Part shown: in pieces, positions 7,883-15,288 of the stretch
How the letters are laid out: each line of letters begins with the position of its first letter
Position numbering within the stretch: the first letter of the stretch is position 1
Source: JALNYB01 sp023230065
GTDB lineage: Archaea; Thermoplasmatota; Thermoplasmata; Methanomassiliicoccales; Methanomethylophilaceae
DNA: 35,852 nt
Reading direction: 5' to 3'
Assembly: GCA_034006405.1 (NCBI GenBank)
Contig: JAVESW010000003.1
Location: forward strand, 1-35,852
Program-made: the position numbers and the translations under genes
The notes under the pieces: model-generated
The model's database searches: none
What the model was told of the DNA's origin: nothing
What the model saw: the letters and a program-made list of their open reading frames with translations, nothing else

Positions 7883-8252
7883 AGTATTCGGTATTGCGTA
7901 GTAGAATTAAATACGTACCTAATTATTTCTATTCATAAATACGTCATTAAGTGGTAAAATCTATGAAATAGACATACATATAATATTTTAGTAGCTTGAA
8001 AAAAGAACCTCTGTATCTGCATTTGGTCAATAAAATAAAAAGAATATCAAAATAAAAATTCTGGTGAACATATTGATCCGGAACTCTAAAATCAAATATT
8101 TTAACATCTCAATTCGAATGTGCCTCTACGATTTCCACCAACCCAATTCTTGATTATACCTAAATATTATAATCAATACATACATATTCTGAACATACTA
8201 CATACATCCAAGATTCATTATCTATTTATCACGAAAAACTATTGGGGTATTC
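7883..8252. other. Divergent AT-rich intergenic region (370 bases)
   Basis: The region separates the minus-strand AMP-pathway operon from the plus-strand 502-residue gene. Besides the TATA box at 7905-7913, I see TATA-like stretches on the plus strand at about 8160-8174 and 8221-8229 and scattered ACATAC repeats near 8177-8212. No open frame, tRNA or strong hairpin is evident. Confidence 0.5.
7905..7913 (-). promoter_or_regulatory. TATA box of the AMP-pathway operon (leaderless)
   Basis: The minus-strand TATTTAATT is centred about 27 bases before the GTG start at 7882, the distance expected when the start codon is the first transcribed codon. The octamer ACGTATTT covers the edge of this box (7909-7916) and recurs at 7937-7944, a possible regulator site. 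Confidence 0.55.
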
Positions 8253-9761
8253 ATGGCACCGGGAAAAAAACGTCTAAGAATGAAAGGCGTAAAACAAACT
8301 CCAAAAAGATTGGAGGAAGAAATTCTAGAACGCTCTAGAAGACTCGCTGAAGATCCGGGACTTCTAAGACCGATGTGCGCAGGAAATTGCAGAAAATGCG
8401 ATTTTGATAAAACATTCAAAGTAATCGATTCCGTATCAGGATACAAAGAAGATGCCGATAAACTCATAAAAATGGCATCCAGGGGTTCAGACGATCTCGT
8501 GAAAGCATATGCAGGAACAATATCACTTAATGCTGCCGGAAAGATCCCTATGCTCGCAACTGCAACACTCGCAGGAGAAAAAGTTCCATTCGCTGTGAGA
8601 GGGGCTGTCGGAAACGACAAATTGATCGGCTGTCAATATTATAATGACCCTAAACTCAGGCTTTTGTATTACAACGGTTTCATCAAAAAGAACAAACTTC
8701 ACTTATACTCGTTCGAAGAAGGCCTTGTGTGCTCAGATGACCCCCATATGCCTGAAGACTATCTTTACGAATCATTCTGGGAAACCCCATATGAATTCAA
8801 AGATGACGGACTGACGTGCGGTCACGACGGCGCACTTGCATTAAACATACGGATCAAATCTATAGACGAGACCATACACATATGCGAAGATTGTGCGAAA
8901 GATGTCTCCACGATCCAATTCCTCATTGCCAAGATCTGTGCTGCAGACCCTCTTGATGATTTCGAAGTTACCGTATCTCACAAATATCATTCTGCCAACG
9001 AAAGCGGAACAGAGAAAATCGAAGGTGACGAACTAAAAAGATACCTCCGCGGGGAGATCAATGATAGTTCTCTACTACAATCCCTCAAAAGGATAAAACT
9101 TGGAGACCTCAAACATGCAGAGTCTGCAACCTATATCGTCGGTTCACAGAACTACGGGTCTGACCTGGATATGTTCATAAAATCAATAACTGGCTCTGAG
9201 ATAGAAAAAAATACCCTACTTAAATTCCTAAGTGCAGTTCCCAGGTCTGTTGTCATAAGAAACGGAAAAGCAAGCGAAGCATTCACTGCATTGTGGGACA
9301 ATGATTGGAAAGAGATCATTGCAGCCTGCACATCAAAAGAGATAGCTGATTCATTCACAGAACGCCCCAGAACCTTACCCATACGTGTACTAGAAGAAGC
9401 ATATCAAAAACATATTTCAGCAGATATCGTTGCAAGCCTACCTGAATTCAAAAAACCAAAACCAATAACAAAACTTTCTGACCGTCTTGCCAAAGCAGCA
9501 AAGGTGAATGGGTATGAACTTGTAATCAAAGTTTTAGAAACGGAAACCATGAAAAGTTCTAAGGAACGCTGCGTATCGGCAGCATTCATTCTTGCATGTA
9601 ATCCTGATGCAAAAATCCAACTACATCTGTCAAGGGAAGATCGCGATTTCGCTGATTTTCTTATGCCTTTTGCAAAAGCTGTCATAGATGCCAACGGCGA
9701 GCAATATAAAAATGCAATGAACACCTTGCTTACCGCATGTAGTTCTGGCGAATCTGTTTAA
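8253..9761 (+). CDS. Conserved-looking cysteine-motif protein of unknown function
   Basis: I do not recognise this 502-residue protein. It has a basic N-terminus (KKRLRMKG, residues 5-12), a CAGNCRKC cluster (C42, C46, C49), and a second metal-like set: C189, H191 (TCGH) and C211, C214 (HICEDC). An isolated C160 lies between them. The C-terminal half (about 240-495) is cysteine-poor, alpha-helical-looking and charged. The CX3CX2C spacing equals that of radical SAM enzymes, but no barrel or glycine-rich SAM motif follows, so zinc or structural Fe-S binding is more likely. The start at 8253 has GGGG 5 bases upstream. It is monocistronic and its stop codon overlaps that of taw2 on the opposite strand. 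It could be a nucleic-acid-associated protein, but that is a guess. Confidence 0.9.
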   Translation: MAPGKKRLRMKGVKQTPKRLEEEILERSRRLAEDPGLLRPMCAGNCRKCDFDKTFKVIDSVSGYKEDADKLIKMASRGSDDLVKAYAGTISLNAAGKIPMLATATLAGEKVPFAVRGAVGNDKLIGCQYYNDPKLRLLYYNGFIKKNKLHLYSFEEGLVCSDDPHMPEDYLYESFWETPYEFKDDGLTCGHDGALALNIRIKSIDETIHICEDCAKDVSTIQFLIAKICAADPLDDFEVTVSHKYHSANESGTEKIEGDELKRYLRGEINDSSLLQSLKRIKLGDLKHAESATYIVGSQNYGSDLDMFIKSITGSEIEKNTLLKFLSAVPRSVVIRNGKASEAFTALWDNDWKEIIAACTSKEIADSFTERPRTLPIRVLEEAYQKHISADIVASLPEFKKPKPITKLSDRLAKAAKVNGYELVIKVLETETMKSSKERCVSAAFILACNPDAKIQLHLSREDRDFADFLMPFAKAVIDANGEQYKNAMNTLLTACSSGESV

Positions 9762-10783
9762 AATATACGAATATCGGCAACATAATGAGAAACAGAGGGG
9801 GCAAACGATTTGACCTCTCTGATATTCTCTATTTTATAACTGTCTTTACCGCAGGCATTGTCGAATATCTCTCTTATGCGATCTTTATATTCATGAACAT
9901 AGAATGTGTCATGATAATGGATAATTCCACCGTGTTTGATCATCTCTAATGCTTTCGAAACGAAATCTGAGGTTGTTTGAACATAGCCCATCAAGATGCG
10001 ATCTGCAAATCTTTTACCAAGAATGTCACGATTATCTCCGAGTATAGGAAGGACCACATCCTCTACCTCATTGATCTTTATATTCTTCAGAAGAAACTCA
10101 TAAGAATCAGAATTTTTCTCACATGCGAATATTCTTCTAACTCCTGTGAATTTCGCTATAGGTAACGTAAAATAACCTATGCCTGCAAACATATCCACAA
10201 CAGTCTCGCCTGAACAATCTAATTGTCTCATGCGATAACGTTCATCAGTATTACCTGATGCAAACATAACCTTTCTGACATCAAACTCATATTTTATTCC
10301 ATTCTCAAGTCTTATAGATTCTGTTTTATCCCCGTGCAAAATCTCTATACTTGGTCTTCTGAATTCTCCAGAGACTCCGTGAATATCTGCACATACCGTT
10401 TCTACTTCCAAAATATCTGAATAAACTTTACCTATACGTTCCTTGTATGTAATGCATACAGGATCCATCTTGATAATTGCAATATCTCCGACATACTCCC
10501 ACTTCATGGGAAGCTTAAATTTTATATTATCCGGAAGATCTGATAATTTCTCGATAATACGTTCCTGCGGACTTCTCCTCTCGATATCATATGCAAGACC
10601 ATCAATAAGTTCAATGCCCAATCTTTCGATCTCTTGCTCCTTTCCATTGATTATTGGAACAAAACGATATCCTTCACCCTTGCTTATCCTGGCTGAACGT
10701 TCCACAACATCCATTGCCATAAGCTTGAGTATCAGCTCAGAAGCATCCGAACTTGGGATCTTCGCAAGCCTTACAACTTTCAA
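9758..10783 (-). CDS. taw2: tRNA(Phe) 4-demethylwyosine aminocarboxypropyltransferase (Taw2)
   Basis: Taw2 transfers the aminocarboxypropyl group of S-adenosylmethionine to the wyosine precursor at position 37 of tRNA(Phe). The C-terminal Rossmann domain shows FASGNTDER, the SAM loop VDMFAGIGYFTLP, CEKN, and LMGYV where Trm5 methyltransferases have an N/D-PP motif. The last difference separates Taw2 from its paralogue Trm5. A Trm5-like D1 domain (about residues 1-50) precedes it. There is no ATG near the domain start. A TAG at 10798-10796 bounds the frame, leaving TTG at 10792 or TTG at 10783. I choose 10783 because GTTGAT stands 3-4 bases upstream, mimicking the local GGTGAT rule. It follows the talA terminator, so it needs its own promoter. 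Confidence 0.87.
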   Translation of the reverse strand: MKVVRLAKIPSSDASELILKLMAMDVVERSARISKGEGYRFVPIINGKEQEIERLGIELIDGLAYDIERRSPQERIIEKLSDLPDNIKFKLPMKWEYVGDIAIIKMDPVCITYKERIGKVYSDILEVETVCADIHGVSGEFRRPSIEILHGDKTESIRLENGIKYEFDVRKVMFASGNTDERYRMRQLDCSGETVVDMFAGIGYFTLPIAKFTGVRRIFACEKNSDSYEFLLKNIKINEVEDVVLPILGDNRDILGKRFADRILMGYVQTTSDFVSKALEMIKHGGIIHYHDTFYVHEYKDRIREIFDNACGKDSYKIENIREVKSFAPSVSHYVADIRIF

Positions 10784-10795
10784 ATTTATCAACTT

Positions 10796-10841
10796 CTAAA
10801 AAATAAAAAATGAATTGCTGATCGCGAATCGACGCGATCAG
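10796..10841 (-). terminator. Hairpin plus U-tract terminator of the tfs-pcn-tkt-tal operon
   Basis: On the minus strand a 9-base-pair stem CTGATCGCG / CGCGATCAG (10841-10833 and 10826-10818) with a 6-base loop is followed by a T-rich run (CATTTTTTATTTTTTAG). The TGA stop of the transaldolase gene is inside the left arm of the stem. Confidence 0.85.
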
Positions 10842-11485
10842 TTCTTCTTTACGTTTGCATAATCTGAAATGAAATTCTTTATCCCCTCATCTGTTTTAGG
10901 GTGAGAGACCATCATCTTGAGTACATTATACGGAATTGTAGCAATGTCGCATCCCATGGATGCCGCCTCGAGAACATGCATAGGCCCTCTGATCGATGCT
11001 GCGATAACCTCAGTTTTGAAATCATAATTAGCGAACATATTGAGAATCTCTGCAAGTGTATCAGATCCATACGAACCAGTATCATCTACACGTCCAATGA
11101 AGGGGGAAACATATCTTGCTCCTGCTTTTGCAGCAAGAAGTGCCTGCTGAGCAGAAAAAATCAATGTTATATTGACATCTATACCTTCGGAAGAAAGTAC
11201 TTTGGTAGCTTTCAATGCTTCAATGCACATAGGCAATTTAACATTGATGTTAGGATGAATTGCAGAAAGTTTACGTCCTTCTGCGACCATTGCCTCTGCG
11301 TCCAAAGACATTGCCTCTGCCGATATGGGACCATCGACAATCTTTGCAATCTCTTTGACACGCGTGGGTGTATCCGTGCCTTCTTTTGCAATGAGACTCG
11401 GATTTGTTGTAACTCCATCGAGAATTCCCCAGCTGTTGATCTCTTTGATCATATCTAGGTTTGCGGTGTCTATGAATATCTTCAT
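10838..11485 (-). CDS. tal: Transaldolase (small, TalC/fructose-6-phosphate aldolase type)
   Basis: Transaldolase moves a dihydroxyacetone unit between sugar phosphates in the non-oxidative pentose phosphate pathway. The 215 residues match the short archaeal/TalC subfamily. The N-terminal MKIFIDTANL, GVTTNPSLI, the Schiff-base lysine region in NINVKLPM, NITLIFS and the ARYVSPFIGRVDD block are all present. Short members can act either as transaldolase or fructose-6-phosphate aldolase. Linkage to transketolase supports transaldolase. The ATG overlaps the transketolase C-subunit stop (ATGA, 11482-11485). The stop codon lies within the terminator hairpin. Confidence 0.94.
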   Translation of the reverse strand: MKIFIDTANLDMIKEINSWGILDGVTTNPSLIAKEGTDTPTRVKEIAKIVDGPISAEAMSLDAEAMVAEGRKLSAIHPNINVKLPMCIEALKATKVLSSEGIDVNITLIFSAQQALLAAKAGARYVSPFIGRVDDTGSYGSDTLAEILNMFANYDFKTEVIAASIRGPMHVLEAASMGCDIATIPYNVLKMMVSHPKTDEGIKNFISDYANVKKN

Positions 11486-12441
11486 TGTTTCATCTCTGTT
11501 TTTTTATCAATTGACCTATGAACAGCATTCACGATGTCTGCCGCTGTAAGTCCGTATTTCTCAAATAATGCATTAGGTGAACCTGATTCACCGAATACGT
11601 CGTAAGTTCCAACCCTAGTAAGAGGTGAGGGCAATTCTTGCGAAAGGAATTCCGCTACGGCAGATCCGAGTCCACCGATTATGCTATGTTCTTCCGCGGT
11701 GACACAACATCCTGTCTTCGAGACCGAATCATATATAGTTCCGATATCCAAAGGCTTGATGGTAGACATATTGATCACTTCCGCCTCGATGCCTTCCTTA
11801 ACTAACTCCTCTGATGCATCCAAACAGTTGGCTACCATCTGACCTACACCTATGATCGTCACGTCACATCCTTCCCTCATAACCGTTGCCTTACCTATTT
11901 CGAACTTAACATCCTCAGGCATTATGGTTGGAAATTCCGAACGCCCTAATCTCATATAAACCGGACCGTTGTAATTCGCAATGGCCATTGTTGCCGCGTA
12001 GGTCTCATATGCATCTGCCGGCGCAATCACTGTCATATTAGGCAATGCACGCATGATAGCCAGATCTTCCAATGCCTGATGAGAGGCTCCATCCTCACCA
12101 ACACTTATGCCACAATGTGTCGCTACGATCTTCACATTCAGCTTAGGATACGCTACTGACAATCTAATCTGCTCCCAGCATCTTCCGCTAGCGAATACTG
12201 CAAATGTAGAAGCAAATGCGGTCTTTCCAGATGCCGCAAGACCTGATGCAACGCCGATCATATTCTGTTCAGCGATTCCAACTTCCACAAATCTCTCTGG
12301 TGCAACCTTTTTGAATTCTGATGTTTTTGTAGACCCTGCGAGATCTGCATCCAAAACGATTACATTTGAATCCTTTGCTGCGAGAGTTGCAAGCGCTTTT
12401 CCATAATAATCACGCTGAGCCAATTTCTTTTTCTCGCTCAT
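11482..12441 (-). CDS. tktB: Transketolase, C-terminal subunit
   Basis: This is the pyrimidine-binding and C-terminal half of a split transketolase, 319 residues. Motifs include VVLDADLAGSTKT, FVEVGIAEQNMIGVASGLAA (with the conserved catalytic glutamate), FASTFAVFASGR, and THCGISVGEDGASHQ. With the neighbouring N-terminal subunit it transfers ketol units between pentose, triose and tetrose phosphates, supplying erythrose 4-phosphate and ribose 5-phosphate. A split enzyme is standard in archaea. It is joined by 4-base ATGA overlaps to the gene on each side. Confidence 0.96.
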   Translation of the reverse strand: MSEKKKLAQRDYYGKALATLAAKDSNVIVLDADLAGSTKTSEFKKVAPERFVEVGIAEQNMIGVASGLAASGKTAFASTFAVFASGRCWEQIRLSVAYPKLNVKIVATHCGISVGEDGASHQALEDLAIMRALPNMTVIAPADAYETYAATMAIANYNGPVYMRLGRSEFPTIMPEDVKFEIGKATVMREGCDVTIIGVGQMVANCLDASEELVKEGIEAEVINMSTIKPLDIGTIYDSVSKTGCCVTAEEHSIIGGLGSAVAEFLSQELPSPLTRVGTYDVFGESGSPNALFEKYGLTAADIVNAVHRSIDKKTEMKQ

Positions 12442-13265
12442 TGAATGACCTCTTTCAGTTCTTTAATAGCCATTTCATATTCTACTGGTTTGCATGTCTT
12501 TCCATGGAAATCTGCATTGTTCTCCATAAAGGAGACACCTTTCCCTTTAACTGTATTCATTATGATGACTGTCGGGTGCTTCTTAGAACCTTTAGCCTTT
12601 TCACATGCCTCGATGATCTGCCGAACGTTATGACCGTCGATGATTATGACATTCCATCCGAACGCCTTCCATTTTTCCGGAAGAGGATCCAGTGACATGG
12701 CATTCTCTGTGTTACCTGTTGTCTGCAGGCGGTTACGATCTACAAATGCGATAAGATTGCTAAGATTATAATGATGGGCAAACATTGCAGCTTCCCAATT
12801 CTGACCTTCTTGAAGCTCCCCGTCTCCAAGCAGACAATATACATGATAATCTTTTTTGTCTATTTTGCCTGTGAGAGCGATACCACAAGCCATACTAAGT
12901 CCCTGACCAAGTGAACCTGTGGACATTTCAACACCAGGAACCTTTCCACGTACTGGATGGCCCTGTAATCTAGAACCTAATTTTCTTAATGTGATTAGTT
13001 CTTCTGTAGGGAAATATCCCGATTCCGCCAATGCCGCATAAAGAACTGGGGCAACATGACCTTTTGAAAGGACGAATCTATCCCTATCCTCCCACAATGG
13101 ATTCGAAGGATCGTGATTCAAAACACGGAAATAAAGTACCGCCATCATATCTGCTGCAGATAATGAACCTCCGGGATGTCCAGAACCTGCTTCTGTGGTC
13201 ATCCTGATAACATCTAACCTGAGGATATTTGCCTTATTTTCTATATCGCTAATACTGCATTCCAT
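12438..13265 (-). CDS. tktA: Transketolase, N-terminal (thiamine diphosphate-binding) subunit
   Basis: This is the 275-residue N-terminal half of transketolase. It shows GSGHPGGSLSAADMM, STGSLGQGLSMACG, the thiamine-diphosphate motif LGDGELQEGQNWEA and the VDRNRLQTTG loop. The start is ATG 13265-13263 (MECSISD), since GGTGAG stands 5 bases upstream. A TTG at 13277 would overlap that ribosome-binding site. It lies 21 bases after the pcn stop and overlaps the C-subunit gene by 4 bases, implying coupled synthesis of the two subunits. Confidence 0.96.
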   Translation of the reverse strand: MECSISDIENKANILRLDVIRMTTEAGSGHPGGSLSAADMMAVLYFRVLNHDPSNPLWEDRDRFVLSKGHVAPVLYAALAESGYFPTEELITLRKLGSRLQGHPVRGKVPGVEMSTGSLGQGLSMACGIALTGKIDKKDYHVYCLLGDGELQEGQNWEAAMFAHHYNLSNLIAFVDRNRLQTTGNTENAMSLDPLPEKWKAFGWNVIIIDGHNVRQIIEACEKAKGSKKHPTVIIMNTVKGKGVSFMENNADFHGKTCKPVEYEMAIKELKEVIQ

Positions 13266-13286
13266 CGGACTCACCAATAAACGTCC

Positions 13287-14024
13287 TTAATCGCTTTCAA
13301 TCCTTGGTGCCAAGAAATAACTGACGGTGGATTCACCATTAGCTAACTTGAATACAAGCTTTACTGGATAATCATCGTCCAACTCAATATTAACGATCGT
13401 ACCTGAGGGAATCGCCTTGATTAGGTTGGAGAAATACTCCAGAGGATATAGACTGCAAACCTTAGAATCAGCTTTCAAACTCTCAAGAGCTGCTTTTTCT
13501 ACTCTTAAGCTTGCGAAATCGGTGTCTCCTTCACATGAGAGCTCGAATCCTTCCGAATCGGCTTTCAATGCTATATGGTCTGAAATGGATTCCGCTGCAC
13601 GGATTCCCTTCTGCAACTGATCAACGAGTATTCCGATGTTTGCTGAAAGTGTAAGCTGAGGAACCTTTGGATCATTCATACAGGAAGTATCGATAAGATT
13701 CATGCGCCTCGTGATATTTCCAATCTTGAATACAAGCCTGCCCTGGCCTTCATCTTGTTCCATAATGATGGTCTCTCCAGGTCCGGCAAGTTTGATAACT
13801 GATTTCACTTTATCGAGATCTACTCCAATCTCAGTCTCGGTTGCGGAATATGACTCGAATGCCTTTGCGCCGATGTTCAGCTCTATCATTGCGACATGTG
13901 CAGGATCTACCGCTTTGAGGCTCATTCCGTCTGAATTAACAGTAAATTTTACCTCATCAATGAGGGTTGAGATTATGCTAACCAGTCCTTTGAGCGTTTC
14001 TGACTTTATTTCTGCTTTGAACAT
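13287..14024 (-). CDS. pcn: DNA polymerase sliding clamp (PCNA)
   Basis: PCNA forms the ring that tethers DNA polymerase and repair enzymes to DNA. The 245 residues have the archaeal clamp signatures: MFKAEI at the start, TVNSDGMSLKAVDPAHVAMIEL, VDLDKVKSVIKLA, and the C-terminal LEYFSNLIKAI with a final SYFLAPRI. One copy is seen, consistent with a homotrimer. GAGGTGA 4 bases upstream of the ATG is one of the strongest ribosome-binding sites here. The gene sits between tfs and the transketolase genes in one minus-strand operon, a combination of information and carbon genes. Confidence 0.97.
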   Translation of the reverse strand: MFKAEIKSETLKGLVSIISTLIDEVKFTVNSDGMSLKAVDPAHVAMIELNIGAKAFESYSATETEIGVDLDKVKSVIKLAGPGETIIMEQDEGQGRLVFKIGNITRRMNLIDTSCMNDPKVPQLTLSANIGILVDQLQKGIRAAESISDHIALKADSEGFELSCEGDTDFASLRVEKAALESLKADSKVCSLYPLEYFSNLIKAIPSGTIVNIELDDDYPVKLVFKLANGESTVSYFLAPRIESD

Positions 14025-14050
14025 AAATTCACCTCGTACTCTAAAGAGAC

Positions 14051-14350
14051 TTAGTACTCTCTCCAGGAGTGATTACATTTACAGCAACGATATATCCTGG
14101 TTTCAGGCTCATCTGCTGCGCGAGTTTGTCTAAGGACAAAATACGCTTCTGTGTGTCCACATTCCGGACACGGTATACGTGTCTTAGGCAAAGTGGCAAT
14201 ATTCTCTGTGATCACAGTCGTCTCCCTGTTCTTGGAATCTGTCACAAACACCTGTGCTTTAGTACCGATTTCCTTAGTGGCACCGCATGAATTGCATATG
14301 TACATACCATCTTTCGGAAACATCATTGAGCCGCATGAGGAACAAAACAA
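14051..14350 (-). CDS. tfs: Transcription factor S (TFIIS/RPB9-like cleavage factor)
   Basis: TFS stimulates RNA cleavage by stalled archaeal RNA polymerase. The protein has two zinc ribbons: C3, C6, C19, C22 at the N-terminus and C61, C64, C89, C92 at the C-terminus. The C-terminal ribbon carries the acidic dipeptide D80-E81 in AADEPET that reaches the polymerase active site, so this is an active cleavage factor rather than an RPB9-like one. The start must be TTG 14350-14348, because the first cysteine pair begins two codons later and no ATG precedes it. A GAGAGG element lies about 9 bases upstream. It heads the pcn-transketolase operon. Confidence 0.94.
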   Translation of the reverse strand: MFCSSCGSMMFPKDGMYICNSCGATKEIGTKAQVFVTDSKNRETTVITENIATLPKTRIPCPECGHTEAYFVLRQTRAADEPETRIYRCCKCNHSWREY

Positions 14351-14385
14351 ATTTTTCAGCCTCTCTATTACCCAATTGGCTGTCC

Positions 14386-14398
14386 GTATTAATAATTT
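14386..14398 (-). promoter_or_regulatory. Probable TATA box of the tfs operon
   Basis: The minus-strand AAATTATTAATAC lies about 40 bases before the tfs TTG start, giving a predicted leader of roughly 10-15 bases. Confidence 0.45.
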
Positions 14399-14414
14399 CT
14401 TACACGCGCGCTTA

Positions 14415-15212
14415 TTACTTATGTTCGCGGCTTTCTTCTTTTCCGCGGTTATCCGACCTTCCCAAAATATCTGCGAAAGGACTATGTTCTTCTTCGGTGC
14501 CTGTAAACGTGTTACCGGAGACCGTTGAAGTAACAGTCTGGACGGTCGTCGTCACTGGTTTATTATCACGCCTGGATGTAAATATGCTACCATTCTTCGG
14601 AATAGATTGCTTGGTTTCGGGATTATCATTAACGGACATATTCTGATTTACTATACAATCGTTAAAACACTCGAATCCGAGCTCCTTGTTCTTGATATAT
14701 AATTCCACAGATCTTGCTGCAGGACGGATACTTCCTTCCGTTGCGCCGGTTGCCAAAAGATTAGCTGTTTCCATCCTGATCTGCCTTGCTAGTATGCCAC
14801 CTACTCCTGCAAACACAACTACCATTCCCAGTGATGAAAAATTAAGTCTATATGTACCCTCGATGTAGAATGTCTGCAGATATGATCCGATCAATCCATA
14901 TATGCCTGACATACCTGCTGCACACTCACTAGCGGATGTACCTGAAGTGAGAAATACATATGACAACAACCACACAATAGCCAGCAATAATAAACCAGCC
15001 ACTGCTGCACATATCATAGACTTGATCATAGATCCTGATTTTCTTCCACACACATAACCTGCTACAGCGGGACCGAAAATAGGTATCCACCATAACATCG
15101 CAGATAGGACTAAACAAAACACTGTAGCAAGTTTGAGGTCGTAAACACCAAACCTTATTGCGGTTATTTTGGATTCCAAAATATCAAGATTTCCGCCACT
15201 AACCATTTGCAT
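14415..15212 (-). CDS. Membrane protein of unknown function
   Basis: I do not recognise this protein of about 265 residues. Hydrophobic segments lie near residues 28-55 (LATVFCLVLSAMLWW then PIFGPAVAGYVCG), 64-90 (AAVAGLLLLAIVWLL) and 126-145 (LGMVVVFAGVGGILA), followed by a soluble, threonine- and serine-rich tail of about 100 residues ending in charged KEESREHK. The 5' end is ambiguous. The ATG at 15224 lies too close to the TATA box (CTTATA at 15246-15241) to be transcribed, so I prefer ATG 15212 (MQMVSGG) or ATG 15206, which has AGGG upstream. It neighbours another unknown membrane protein on the same strand, but with its own TATA box between them. Confidence 0.75.
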   Translation of the reverse strand: MQMVSGGNLDILESKITAIRFGVYDLKLATVFCLVLSAMLWWIPIFGPAVAGYVCGRKSGSMIKSMICAAVAGLLLLAIVWLLSYVFLTSGTSASECAAGMSGIYGLIGSYLQTFYIEGTYRLNFSSLGMVVVFAGVGGILARQIRMETANLLATGATEGSIRPAARSVELYIKNKELGFECFNDCIVNQNMSVNDNPETKQSIPKNGSIFTSRRDNKPVTTTVQTVTSTVSGNTFTGTEEEHSPFADILGRSDNRGKEESREHK

Positions 15213-15238
15213 CCCTGATTGCATAAGAGAGATATTTG

Positions 15239-15246
15239 TTTATAAG
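15239..15246 (-). promoter_or_regulatory. TATA box for the 14415-15212 membrane gene
   Basis: The minus-strand CTTATAAA is centred about 27-30 bases ahead of ATG 15212. It therefore argues for that start or for ATG 15206 rather than ATG 15224. Confidence 0.55.
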
Positions 15247-15288
15247 GTTGTGCGAAAGAGATTGTTTAAAAAGTTTGAATGAAGTGAC

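Noticed and set aside
8177..8212. ACATAC repeats as a possible CRISPR remnant
   Set aside because: The units are only 6-8 bases, irregularly spaced and in AT-rich sequence, with no spacers or cas genes.
7883..8252. Possible small RNA or tRNA in the divergent spacer
   Set aside because: No cloverleaf, strong stem or box motif was found. The sequence is plain AT-rich spacer with promoter elements.
8373..8401. CX3CX2C motif read as a radical SAM site
   Set aside because: No aromatic residue precedes the last cysteine, and no TIM-barrel or SAM-binding motifs follow. A structural metal site is more likely.
10796..10798. TAG in frame just upstream of taw2 as a possible pyrrolysine read-through
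   Set aside because: The codons upstream of TAG encode terminator sequence, not an extension of the D1 domain, so there is nothing to read through.
10901..11458. 185-codon open frame on the plus strand
   Set aside because: It lies wholly opposite the transaldolase gene, has a cysteine-rich, non-protein-like composition and no ribosome-binding site. It is an antisense shadow.
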